From Pedobacter yulinensis (GTDB lineage: Bacteria > Bacteroidota > Bacteroidia > Sphingobacteriales > Sphingobacteriaceae), in contig NZ_KZ686268.1 of assembly GCF_003029735.1 (NCBI RefSeq), positions 917,769 to 981,768 of the forward strand: DNA of 64,000 bases, in the 5' to 3' direction. The translations under genes and the position numbers were made by a program. Positions 1 to 9,800 of the stretch are shown here, one piece after another (within the stretch, counting starts at the first letter, position 1; each line of letters opens with the position of its first letter). The notes below the pieces were generated by a model. That model saw only the letters and a program-made list of their open reading frames with translations, searched no databases and was not told where the DNA came from.

Positions 1-854
1 ACATTCGTGGTCAGCGGCTCAAATTGCCAATATGGATTGCCCCCCAGTGTATTCGGGATGACCTTCCAGTTGTTCGCATTTCCCCCGGCCATGTTTACGG
101 AGAAATTGCTGTTGTCTACCGTTGTGATCGCTCCTGTACCGGTACCAAAAGCGAAGCTTACCGAAAACACCGGTGCCGTAGGTGGGTTGTTGAGCGTAAT
201 GGACGTCGATTGCGTATTGGTAATGTACAGGGTGAGCGAGTTCGGTTCAGTGCCGATGAACACCAGGTCGGTCTCGGCAAAGCCGACAAGCGGATCCAGG
301 TTCTGGTTGGCGTTGTTTGGCGGGTTCAGCAGTGGTACCGGCAATTGTATGGCCCCATAACTTTGCTGCAGACCGGTTACCTCTTCGTAGGTGAAAGCTA
401 CTTTTCCCCCGGTTACCGGGCTGCTGACGTCAGGTGTCATCACATTGGTGAGGGTAAAGGTGACCGAGCTGCCCGAGCTGATATACACGTCAGATTCCGG
501 TGCGATGGCCAGGTATTGGCCATTGGAATCTTTAAAGGTGGCAGCGCTCCATGTTACACCATCTGTCGGCCCGTCCCAGCTCATAACGGCTACATCGGCC
601 GCGGGAATATATTGGTCCAGGAACTGAAGAAAAATAACGCCGGCCGATCCGGAGCCCTCCATCGAGTATATCGGCCCGCCGGGGAAGCCAACCGTGCCCT
701 CGGTGTTGTTGGTCAGTGTAATGGTAATGTTGTTTAATGATGCTGAATCGGTCAGGTAAATGGCCTGGGCACCGTCGTAGTTCTGCCAGCTGAAACTGAG
801 GGTCGACTGCCCCGACTCGTTCAGGGCGAAAATGCGTTTGGTTGAGGAAGGCAT
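1..854 (-). CDS. Partial protein of unknown function, last visible gene of a six-gene operon
   Basis: I do not recognise this protein. The frame opens at the ATG at 854-852 (MPSSTKRIFALNES) and stays open through all 284 codons to the left edge, so the C-terminus lies outside the window. The visible part is rich in Thr, Ser, Asn and Gly, with short alternating hydrophobic stretches (LTLYITNTQ, SVTFTLTNV) that suggest beta strands. There is no signal peptide or membrane segment. It starts 29 nt after the stop of the 1220-aa gene and is probably cotranscribed with it. The leader contains CTATTCCCTAT at 881-871, an 11-mer also found at the start of the first gene of the operon. I infer a cytoplasmic or lysis-released beta-rich protein; the function is unknown. 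Confidence 0.8.
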   Translation of the reverse strand, partial: MPSSTKRIFALNESGQSTLSFSWQNYDGAQAIYLTDSASLNNITITLTNNTEGTVGFPGGPIYSMEGSGSAGVIFLQFLDQYIPAADVAVMSWDGPTDGVTWSAATFKDSNGQYLAIAPESDVYISSGSSVTFTLTNVMTPDVSSPVTGGKVAFTYEEVTGLQQSYGAIQLPVPLLNPPNNANQNLDPLVGFAETDLVFIGTEPNSLTLYITNTQSTSITLNNPPTAPVFSVSFAFGTGTGAITTVDNSNFSVNMAGGNANNWKVIPNTLGGNPYWQFEPLTTN

Positions 855-883
855 AGCTGTTTGGTTTTAAATAGGGAATAGAC

Positions 884-3800
884 TTATGGTTTTTCGGGTT
901 CGAAATTGCTGAGCTGCAGCCAGCCGTCAAGGATGCGCTGCGGTGTGTAATTCAGGGTAGCCTGCTGCGATGTTTGCTGTTCGAGTGCCATGGGGTTCCA
1001 GGCTCCGGACTGAACCGAGATCCAGTTCCAGGTACCCTGGGTTTCATCTGGAATAGGGAGGGCAACCGAGCCGTCGTTTGCTCCCGAGAGTATGGGGGCT
1101 GTCAGGAACGTTACTTTCAATTTGGCGAGTGCCCCCGAATAAGTTTCCTGTGCCAGGCTGAACGTTTTAACCGGCAGGATGCCCGTGGTGGCGTGTACCG
1201 GCGCTTGTGGATCAAGCAAGAGCAGAAAATTGAGCGGATCTGCCGCAGGCGAAGGGGTGATCACGATCGTGTCTTGCACCGGTGCAACGACCGGCCCGCT
1301 AGTCTCCTGGGCGCCCGGGCTGTAAAAAGTGCTCAGGTCTGAGGTTTGACCGTTTCCTGGCCAGAATCCGACCAGACCGTCATTCAGCTGCAGCAGGTCG
1401 CCCAACTGGACCGGGAACTGCACGGTCGATAGACCGCCGTCTGTTCGCGTACCGCCGTTAATGGCCTCTGCAAAACCATACCAGGACTGGTCTGTGACCG
1501 GCCTACCCAACAGGTCCAGCTGCATGGCGATGTTGGCCAGGACCAGCGGCTGGCCGATCAGCAGTGCGCTGGCCTGGTCATCTGATGTTTTTGGCGGTAA
1601 AATCATGCCAAGTGCCTGGTTTACGGCAGCCAGGAAGGGTGACAGGTAACTGGAATCGCCATTGTTGTAAAGTGCGGTCATGACCGAGGCCAGCTGGCTG
1701 TTTAGGCCGGTAAGTGCGTTTGCGAACGTGGTGCCCGGCGGGTTTGAACTGCCGGCTGCAGGCATGAAGATCACCTCGTTGGTGCCGGGAGGTTGCATCA
1801 GCTCGCCAATGGCATCACCTGAAGCGTCGTATATAAAAACGCTGTTGTCCAGCCGGTTGGGCAAAACCCAGCCAATAAGTGGCGAGTGGCTGTCTTCCCC
1901 GTCGGCGGGCAGCCAGGAAATGTCAAGGCGGGCCGGTTGTGTAATGCGCGGCGGCAGGAAAGCCTGCACCCCGGAAGCTGTCAGTGCCGGCGGGGGCAGG
2001 AGCGTTTGCCCGACGAAAACCGTGGGGTTCAGGTAGTCTTTGTATTGACCGAAAGCGTCGACAAGCCTGATCTGCGTAATCTCCAATCCGCCGCTGCGTA
2101 TCGGGTTAAACTGCAGGCCTGGCTGCGGAGCCACGAAGTTCTGGCCGTTCACGGCTTGAGCAACAGGTTTAACAAAATTGGTTTGCATGATGGAATTGGC
2201 CAGCGGGTCCCAAACGGGCATCTGCAGAACTTGCTGAGACATGGCCATGGAGTCGAGAAATCCACTCATGCCCTGTGCCAGCTGGGGCAGCTGCTGTACT
2301 TCAGTGAGTAAGGCCTGGAGTTCGGTACTATCTGCACTGTGGGGTGCATTGCCCAGGTAATGCTGGATGGAAAAGGCCAGGTCTTGCCTTGCATTTGGCG
2401 TCAGGGTAACTGAGCCGGTATAAGTTGCGCCGGCCTGCAGGCCTGTGCCCTGGTATTGAAGCTCGATGGTGTCGTTATCCCAGGCAAACTGCTCGTTGAT
2501 AAAAGCCGGCGGATAGGGGACGGGCGACCCTCCTGCCGTGTCGACAGACTGAACGGGCTGGTAAAAAACAGAGTACTGCATGCTGATCGGCAGCCAGGGC
2601 GTGCCTGCATACGGAAAGATCATGGAAGGGTCTGGCACCAGACCGGTGTACGTGGCGTTTGCGGGCGGCTGTCCGGCCATGAGTTGGACCAGGCCGGCCT
2701 GTAGGGCCTGCACCGTTCCTGCAAAGTCCAGGGTAGCCGGGTTGCCGGCTCCTCCCTGTCCGCCCAGGGTGGCGGCCACTGTATTTTGAAGGGCTGGTGT
2801 CAGCAGAAATGCCTCCTGGAAAAGCTGGTTAAGTAAAACGACGGGCGCGTCTGCAGGTTGGGCTGCAAGCGCCGGCAACCCCGCCATGACAAGTGCCGCA
2901 GCCGAACTGCCGGTTACAAAACCCGGCTGCAGGGCCAGGCCGGTGAGGAGTTCGCTGTCAAGCCGGCAGGGCAGCAAATTGTCGTCGTTCCCGGAGCCAT
3001 CGTTGCCGTACCGGGCTGGGGGTACAACATCTGCCCCGGCCAGGATCAGCACCGGGTTGTTGGCCTGCCAGTAATGCGCTGCCGGCTCACTTTGCACCAG
3101 GCGAAGGTCGCCGGGCAGACTGGCTGACAGTGCGGCCTCGGCAGTTTGCAGAGGCGTCAGGTAAGTTGCCGCATAAGCCGAGACAGCCTGCGCCAGCGGT
3201 GTCGCCGCGCTGGCCACGAACTGCTGCGCATCGTTGACGGTCAGGTTTGCAGGAATGCCCTCCGGCTTATCGTAGGCCAGTGCCAGGTATTTATACCAGT
3301 CTGCAAACAGCTGTGCACTTTCGGCGTTCAAGGACAGCAACTGCTCATCTGCAGCCTGCTGCAACTGGTTGAGGGCCTGGAGCGGTTCGCGGAAACCCGC
3401 AATCTTTTTATGCAGTTCTTTCTTTGCCGGGTTGTTGCTAAGTATACGCCAGCGGGAACCCGACCTGAAGGGCGCAAAAGAAGCTTTGTGCAGTGTTTCC
3501 TCGAAGCTTTGAAGGGCATCGGGGATCTGGCCCAGTTTAGACAGGTAATTAAACTGCAGCAGGTTGAGCAGGAGCTCGGCATTTGGATAGGCCGTTTTAT
3601 TGCCGTTTATATTGGCCAGCAGCGCTGCAAAGGCCTCGGGCGAATCGTTGCCCAGGGCAGCAGTAAGCGGGTTGGTTTTTGTGCTCAGGTACGCGGTCTC
3701 GGGGTTCCAGGTAATGCCGGTAATGATGCCATTGCAAACGATGCTCTGCGGGTTTGTTCCGGCCGTAAATGTCCAGCCATAGGGATTGGCTGCGGGATCA

Positions 3801-4546
3801 GTTTGCTGACCGTTCAGGGGGTCATTTGTAGGATCACTATACCAGCCTGCCACCTGATAGTGTACGGTTGAACTGGCCGCGTTGTAGGTCACGCCTTCAA
3901 AATTATCCAGAAACCCGAACACGGTACTTGAATTTGGATAATAAGCCGCAAAGGCAGTACTTCCGTACCCGGTTGCAGTAAGAGGGCTCAGCCGCTGCGC
4001 TGTCGACTCTGCCCAGCTGGCAAGCGGGAAGGCCTGGCCGATGAAGTTGTAGTTTTGTCCGCCGGGCACGGGATCAAGCGGAACGGTGGGCTGCGGAAAA
4101 GCCGGAGGCAGCGAAGCATCCTGTACCGCCATCAGGCGGTCGCTTTCAATGACCCAGCTGGCAGTTGTGGTTACCGGTGTCGCCGGGTTGCCAGAGTCAA
4201 GGATGATGCGGGTAAGCAGCCAGCGATTGGGAACCTGCGGGAAAACCGATTCGGCATCGGGCTGGTCCTGCGGCGGATTGGCTTGCGTGAGTCCGTCGGG
4301 GAGCGCCCAGTGCAGGTGAATGCCGTATTGTGCAGGGACGGCTCCGTCGAAAGGAGCTGAGCCCGCCATGACGCGTGAGCTGGTATAAGACGACGCGTTG
4401 ACCCAGGAACCTGAATTGCTGTAAGGCAGCAAGCTAAAATCAGCTTCCGGAGACAGCACGGTTGCCTGCGCGGCAACATCAGCGCTGCCAACACAAAGTG
4501 CCTGTAGGTCGATGGGAACGATCAATGAAGGGCCGGGGAGATTCAT
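884..4546 (-). CDS. Large protein of unknown function (1220 aa)
   Basis: The product is unrecognised. It begins MNLPGPSLIVPIDLQ with no signal peptide. The N-terminal 250 residues contain GIHLHWALPDGL and a following NRWLLTRI stretch that read like a conserved fold core. Residues around 310-480 look helical and charged (QALNQLQQAADEQ). A VDAFGQ motif precedes a beta-rich C-terminal third that ends in a GTWNWIS...GAWNP stretch. I noticed only a few cysteines and no transmembrane helix. Its ATG overlaps the stop of the upstream 313-aa gene as ATGA (4546-4543), a strong sign of translational coupling. Large size, no export signal and coupling to similar proteins suggest a structural component of an assembly, but this is inference. 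Confidence 0.85.
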   Translation of the reverse strand: MNLPGPSLIVPIDLQALCVGSADVAAQATVLSPEADFSLLPYSNSGSWVNASSYTSSRVMAGSAPFDGAVPAQYGIHLHWALPDGLTQANPPQDQPDAESVFPQVPNRWLLTRIILDSGNPATPVTTTASWVIESDRLMAVQDASLPPAFPQPTVPLDPVPGGQNYNFIGQAFPLASWAESTAQRLSPLTATGYGSTAFAAYYPNSSTVFGFLDNFEGVTYNAASSTVHYQVAGWYSDPTNDPLNGQQTDPAANPYGWTFTAGTNPQSIVCNGIITGITWNPETAYLSTKTNPLTAALGNDSPEAFAALLANINGNKTAYPNAELLLNLLQFNYLSKLGQIPDALQSFEETLHKASFAPFRSGSRWRILSNNPAKKELHKKIAGFREPLQALNQLQQAADEQLLSLNAESAQLFADWYKYLALAYDKPEGIPANLTVNDAQQFVASAATPLAQAVSAYAATYLTPLQTAEAALSASLPGDLRLVQSEPAAHYWQANNPVLILAGADVVPPARYGNDGSGNDDNLLPCRLDSELLTGLALQPGFVTGSSAAALVMAGLPALAAQPADAPVVLLNQLFQEAFLLTPALQNTVAATLGGQGGAGNPATLDFAGTVQALQAGLVQLMAGQPPANATYTGLVPDPSMIFPYAGTPWLPISMQYSVFYQPVQSVDTAGGSPVPYPPAFINEQFAWDNDTIELQYQGTGLQAGATYTGSVTLTPNARQDLAFSIQHYLGNAPHSADSTELQALLTEVQQLPQLAQGMSGFLDSMAMSQQVLQMPVWDPLANSIMQTNFVKPVAQAVNGQNFVAPQPGLQFNPIRSGGLEITQIRLVDAFGQYKDYLNPTVFVGQTLLPPPALTASGVQAFLPPRITQPARLDISWLPADGEDSHSPLIGWVLPNRLDNSVFIYDASGDAIGELMQPPGTNEVIFMPAAGSSNPPGTTFANALTGLNSQLASVMTALYNNGDSSYLSPFLAAVNQALGMILPPKTSDDQASALLIGQPLVLANIAMQLDLLGRPVTDQSWYGFAEAINGGTRTDGGLSTVQFPVQLGDLLQLNDGLVGFWPGNGQTSDLSTFYSPGAQETSGPVVAPVQDTIVITPSPAADPLNFLLLLDPQAPVHATTGILPVKTFSLAQETYSGALAKLKVTFLTAPILSGANDGSVALPIPDETQGTWNWISVQSGAWNPMALEQQTSQQATLNYTPQRILDGWLQLSNFEPEKP

Positions 4547-5484
4547 TCGGGATTATTTTTGGTGTTACCGGATAGGGAAAATTGAACACTTTGCACACCC
4601 TGGATCAACTCAAGGGCAAACTGTGCCGCGGTAAAGGTGGGATACGGAGCCTGGGTGCCTGGCGGCCAGACAGTAGGCTGATTGATCAGCTGCTGGGCAA
4701 GCGTGTTGGCGCGGAGTACATTCAGCGTGCTGGTGCTGCGCATGGGTACTGCATATTTTTCCTGGTCAGGAATCAGCTGCCCGCTCGTCACGCCTGCGCC
4801 GGTTTGCGCATACCGGAGTTCGGTAGTGGGGGGGCTGGTGTCTGGCGTTACGCCGAAGTGTACGCCTTCAGAAGGCTCCTGGAAATTGACAGACTGGACC
4901 ACACCATCAAACAACACAAATAAAAGGGAGGAAGACAGCTTTTCCATGCGCAGAATTGGGATCGGCGTGCTGCCTGCTGCGTCAGAAAATCCGTGAACCT
5001 GTATGCCTGGCCAGCCGGTAATGACCATTGATCGCAGCAGGAAGCCGCTTACCGGCCCGGGAGGCGCCGCCACGTAGGTTTGCAGGAGCTTTTTGGCTTT
5101 TTCTGCTGCGGGTCCCTTTGCTTTACTCAAAATGTTGGCGCGCACACTGGCAATTTTTTCTTTCGCCTGCTGGCGGATGGCGATGCTGTGTCCAAGCAGA
5201 ACAGAATCAGACGAAGGTTTGCTGGAACCAATGCTGAAAGTCCCGTCTATCAGGGCCTCCATCCAATTGCTGTCTACCTGGAAAAAGCGCAGCGACTCTT
5301 GCGGCAGCATGCGCTCGTCGGGCACCAGGTAGTTGAAGGGCACGCCGTAAAAGAGATGCAGCCGGCTAAACCAGGTCTCCATGGTTTTGTGGTCGTCTTT
5401 TTCAGTATCCTGAACCGCGTGAAGCAGCTGCCTGGCAAACTGTGCCTTTACCCGGGCGGCGTCGGGTCGTTTGAGAAAAGCCAT
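4543..5484 (-). CDS. Protein of unknown function (313 aa)
   Basis: I chose the ATG at 5484 (MAFLKRPDAARVK) because it lies 4 nt after the upstream stop; a longer reading frame to 5559 would overlap the 443-aa gene. Residues 1-140 look helical, with a distinctive core VPFNYLVPDERMLP followed by SLRFFQVDSNWMEALIDG and SIG. A basic helical linker (around 105-140) leads to GFLLRSMVITGWPGIQVHG and LRMEKLSSSLLFVLFDGVV, which look like beta strands. No signal peptide or catalytic motif is visible. The stop overlaps the start of the 1220-aa gene by 4 bp. The conserved-looking core suggests a widespread family, but I cannot name it. A structural or adaptor role in the operon is inference. Confidence 0.85.
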   Translation of the reverse strand: MAFLKRPDAARVKAQFARQLLHAVQDTEKDDHKTMETWFSRLHLFYGVPFNYLVPDERMLPQESLRFFQVDSNWMEALIDGTFSIGSSKPSSDSVLLGHSIAIRQQAKEKIASVRANILSKAKGPAAEKAKKLLQTYVAAPPGPVSGFLLRSMVITGWPGIQVHGFSDAAGSTPIPILRMEKLSSSLLFVLFDGVVQSVNFQEPSEGVHFGVTPDTSPPTTELRYAQTGAGVTSGQLIPDQEKYAVPMRSTSTLNVLRANTLAQQLINQPTVWPPGTQAPYPTFTAAQFALELIQGVQSVQFSLSGNTKNNPE

Positions 5485-5488
5485 AATG

Positions 5489-6820
5489 TTATTGCGGGGC
5501 TTTGAAATTTTCAGTGATGGGTTTGATAACCTGCAGCAGCGACTGCCTGATCCGGGCAATGTTCTGCTCGCTCGGCAGCTGATCGGGGTCTATCTGGATG
5601 TCGAGCTGTTCATTGAGCATGTCCTGTTCAAGCTGCGTCAGGGCCTCGCTGGTATGCCGGGCCCGCCACCTGAACAAGGCAAGCGCAAAATTGCGGTCGT
5701 TCAGTGCAAGCAGCCGGCCCAGCTGCCATGCTGCCGAATACGACACATCGAATATGCCCGAACCAGGGTCATATCGCAGGAGCTGATCGGCATCCCCAAA
5801 GGGAACCTGGATAAAAGGCTGCGTTCCATAAGGCAGCAAGGGCCCGCGAAACCAGGAAACCGTATTGCCACCGTCCCTCAACAAGTGCGGAAAACCGGTG
5901 TAACCCATATTGATGATGTTCTGAACCGCGGCATCGGCTGCAGCGTTGCCCGAGGACACAGCAGTGTTATACGTTTGCTGCAGTCCGGCTGGAGTTACGT
6001 TTACTGATTCAAGGTACTGCTCGAACGTTACGGGCTCTGCCTGTGCCAGAAAGGTCCAGTTGTACAGCACAACCATGCGCATGTACTGGTAGCCTGCCGC
6101 CTGTGTTGCGGGGGTCCCATCATCTGCGGGCAGCATCGAAGCATAATTTTCAAAGGACACGAGCATAGCAGTTGTGTGCATGCCTACGGGCGGCAGGCGG
6201 TTGCCGATCACCACGCTTAAGGTTCCCGGTGCGGGTTCGTCTCCTGAGGTCGCTTTGTTTGAAACGTCAACAGTTCGTACGTGTGCCAGCCAGGCCAGGT
6301 CGTTCAGACTCGGCGCGATGTTGTTAAAAAGTGTGGCGGGCACGTCGACGATCGTTACCGGATCTGTCGGCTGCTGGCCCGGCTCGAGCGTCAGCGCAGG
6401 GAAAAAGGTGCCCGAAGGCGGGTTGACCAGGTCGTTCAGTGTGGCGCTTTGGAGACCGGGCACAGGGTCGGTCTCTGCAAATGTCATGATGCCCAGCCAG
6501 GCAGCGACATCATCGGTGCCGGTGTTTGCCGCTTCGCCCGTTCCGCGCTGCCAGGGCAGCGTAGGTGTATTTAACACCACATGGGCGAACACGTTTCCGT
6601 AATAACCCTGTTGATTGGCCGGCGGAAAGGCGCTTTGAATGTCAGAACCATCAAGCTGAAAGCGTTTGCCGCTTACAAACAAAGTGAGCGGATTCGTCTG
6701 GAACGTTTCTGTATCAACATTGGCCAGGGTTACCTTCTGGCTTACGTTAACGGTATATTCGCCGCTGTCTAAAGGCGGCAACTGGTGTTGTATAAAGGTC
6801 AGCGTGGTATCTGTGCTCAT
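5489..6820 (-). CDS. Protein of unknown function (443 aa)
   Basis: This protein starts MSTDTTLTFIQHQLPPLDSG without a signal peptide. The first 110 residues look like a beta-rich domain (GEYTVNVSQKV, FVSGKRFQLDG, SAFPPANQQG, HVVLNTPTLPWQR). The middle carries LNDLAWLAHVRTVD and VVIGNRLP. The C-terminal 170 residues look helical (YLESVNVTPAG, LRYDPGSGIFDVSYSAAWQLGRLLAL, RWRARHTSEALTQL). I noticed no cysteine and no enzyme motif. It lies 22 nt after the 1458-aa gene and 4 nt before the 313-aa gene, so it is cotranscribed. The combination of a beta N-terminal domain and a helical tail would fit a structural subunit; that is inference only. Confidence 0.85.
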   Translation of the reverse strand: MSTDTTLTFIQHQLPPLDSGEYTVNVSQKVTLANVDTETFQTNPLTLFVSGKRFQLDGSDIQSAFPPANQQGYYGNVFAHVVLNTPTLPWQRGTGEAANTGTDDVAAWLGIMTFAETDPVPGLQSATLNDLVNPPSGTFFPALTLEPGQQPTDPVTIVDVPATLFNNIAPSLNDLAWLAHVRTVDVSNKATSGDEPAPGTLSVVIGNRLPPVGMHTTAMLVSFENYASMLPADDGTPATQAAGYQYMRMVVLYNWTFLAQAEPVTFEQYLESVNVTPAGLQQTYNTAVSSGNAAADAAVQNIINMGYTGFPHLLRDGGNTVSWFRGPLLPYGTQPFIQVPFGDADQLLRYDPGSGIFDVSYSAAWQLGRLLALNDRNFALALFRWRARHTSEALTQLEQDMLNEQLDIQIDPDQLPSEQNIARIRQSLLQVIKPITENFKAPQ

Positions 6821-6842
6821 CTCTTGTCATTTAAGAAGGTTG

Positions 6843-9800
6843 TTATTCGCTTTCTGCCTTTTCCTCACCAGCAAGGCGCAGCGCGGGCGCACTCAGCAGC
6901 AGGTTGTTGGCATTGCTTGAAAAATCTGAAACGTCTACCTCGTTGCTCAGTGCAAAACCCTGCGCAATGAGGCTGTTAATCCAGGAACTGCGTGTTGCAG
7001 CAACGGTAGCGTCAATCAGTGAAGACTGCATTTCTGCCATGGGGTTGTCGTTTCCGTAGGGATCTGTATTCACGACCTGGGGGGAAGACCAGTTCCAGGA
7101 TACAGGGTTGCCGGGGTCATAAAGCAGCAGGGAAAGGTCTATCGCTGCGGTAGTGGCCGGCTGCGGCGGCACAGGAACCAGGGACACGCCCACCAGTACA
7201 TTCTGCAGCGTGCCATCGGTGCTCATGGTGTTGGTGGTGTTGGCCCACAGGCCGCTGGCGACCTGTCCGGTCACGGCCTGGGCTACCCAAACATCTTCAT
7301 CGCCGGCCGCTGGCGCTGTTATTTGTATGGTCAGCGCAGCCGTTAAACCGCCGGGCCCGACACCCATTGGCCCTACGCCAAGATTGGTGTTCCAGGATCC
7401 GCTTACAGGCGTACTGACCGGATTGTTGTGCTCGTCGGTGGTATTGACGACTGCAGAAGTAGCCGGGATCTGTAGTGTGAGCAGCATGACGAAGGTTTCG
7501 GGATCTACCTGCCAGGTGTAAGTGCTGATCGACTGAAGCAGCCCTGAACTTGCACTGAGTGAGAGGATGCTGTCTGTCGTGGTAACCGGTACGCCAGTTG
7601 CGTCGAGGGCCTGCGGTGCCAGCGGCGAGGCCTGCCCGGCAGGCGGTACAGACTGCGGCGGAGGGAGGAAACTCTCGGTAAAAATGTCCCAGTTGACTTC
7701 GGGCGGCTTTGAAAGCGAGGAACCAAAGTTGATGGAGATCGAAATGATCGACAGGTCCATACGGGCTGTACCGCCGAAAGGAAGGCCCCAGAGCTGCAGG
7801 CCCAGCCCGACAGACAGCGTGATCGTCGTTGTGGTGAACAGGAGATTCAGCTTCATCGACACACCAACGGTTACGCTGATGCTGACAATGAAACTGAAGG
7901 GTTTGAAACGGATCAGGAAATCAGCCTCAGCCGTAAACCAGGCCCGCAGGTTCCCGGCATGGTATACCGCATTCAGGCTGCCACCGGCCATGATCACCGA
8001 GGGGGTTAACGCAAAATAGGCGCTTCCGGTAATCGACATCAGTGATGACAGCTGCCAGGAAATGCCCAGCCGCGGCACGGCCGGATAATATTTTTGCGGA
8101 ACATAATATGGGTTGTATCCACCCAGTGTAATGACGAAGTCGCCGGCGTAAGGGCTCGGGCTGAACCACAGATCAAATGCAAACCCGCCCGTCAGTTTTG
8201 CATTTTTACTGAGCACATATGAACTGGGCGTAAGCTGTGCATTGACCGCGAAGATTCCGTTCGAGGGCAGGAATTCAATCAGTATTTCCATCTGGGCTTC
8301 CGCGATGGGCTCGACTTTGATTTCGTCTTTTGTAGACAGGGGCACGCTGAGCGAAGATTCGCCCATGAGGGCAACAGCAAAGGTATTTCCAAAAGAAACG
8401 GTCAGCAGGGCAAATGAATTCAGCATCTCGAACGAGCTGAAACCGATTCCTGCAGCCAGCCAGTTCTGGTTATTTTGTGTGGAAACGAGCTGCTGCAGTT
8501 CAGCCTGTACCTGCGAGGCAGATTGCGGAGGGGTCTGTGTAACTGCCTGGATGAGCGGGTAAGTGGCTACGTTTTCGATCGTAGGCAACTGGATCTGCGC
8601 ATTGTATCCAAAACCGCCGGCAAGGCCGGTCACAAAGAAAAAAGGCGGACCGCCGAGGGGCACTGAGACAGCCAGGTAAGCGAACAGCGAAGGCTGTCCC
8701 GCAACGGTGCTGTACATGCCAAAGGCGGTAACGCCGAACGGGCCGGCATTTACCGACAGGTTGCCAAGGTACTCGGCAGGCGTTTTGCCAGGGACCGTTA
8801 AAAGTCCCCCGGCCACACTGAAGCCTGTGCCGGTATAGGCGACCTCCAGTCCGCCAAGGCTGAATGAGGGTGTAAAGGGTTTTGAAATCGGAATTACGGC
8901 CTCCAAGGCGGTAAGGCCGATACTCAGGCCGCCCAGGGAAACGCCACCCGAAACAAGCAAAGCCAGGCTGTTGCCGTTTACGATCTGGAAACCGACGCTG
9001 TCAATCTGCACCGGGCCAAAGCTGCGCTGCACCTTTACCCAGGTAGCCAGGGAACCTGCCGGGGCCGAAGCCGGCAGGCCAGACTGCTGCGGTGCTGGCG
9101 GCTGCCACAGGGTTGTACTCTGCGCGGGCGGCGGTGGTGGTGTATCGTATTGCGAACCATCAGAAAGTGCAAACCTGACAGTAAAACTTTCGCTTAGCAA
9201 TGTGCCTACGGCAAAGTCAATTGACAGCGTGATCCCGCTGCTTAACTGGGTTCCTACAATGGCCTGTTGCGCCGCACTCAGCGTTACCGCCGGCAAACTG
9301 TTTGTAGCACCCACGAAACGCAGGTTCGTGATGCTAAGCGTATCATCTCCCGCCGGTACCAGGTTGCCCACAACCGGGATGTTGGTGATGTCGATATTGA
9401 TCGGTTCTCCTTTTGGGGTGGCTTCGAGACCGAAAACGAATCCCCAGGCGCCGGTCGTCGATTTGCCGGCAATGATGAGCGCGTCTCCGAACGATTTGGA
9501 ATCCAGCTCGAACGTAAATATGAGGTTCTGCGAATCGAAGGTGAGTTTCGCTCCGGTAAGTGAAAGATCGATGTCTGGCAGCTGCGGAAGTCCGTATAAG
9601 CCGAGTGCCATGACAATATCGATATAGGTAATAGGTGTCCCGGTGTCTTTCCAGGCGCCGCTGAAGGTAAAATTAGTGTTTGAGAGGGTCAGGGCAATGT
9701 CGAACTGGTTGGTCTGGTCGATCCGGAAAATACCTTCAACCCCTGCCTGAATAAAAGGGGTGTTGGAAGAGTCGTAAGAGAAAAACATGGACAGTTCCTC

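Noticed and set aside
532..930. Minus-strand open frame overlapping the start of the partial left gene
   Set aside because: Arg/Pro-rich composition and complete overlap with two better-supported genes in another frame.
4574..4581. Partial copy of the TATTCCCTAT leader motif before the 1220-aa gene
   Set aside because: It lies inside the coding region of the 313-aa gene and matches only part of the 11-mer.
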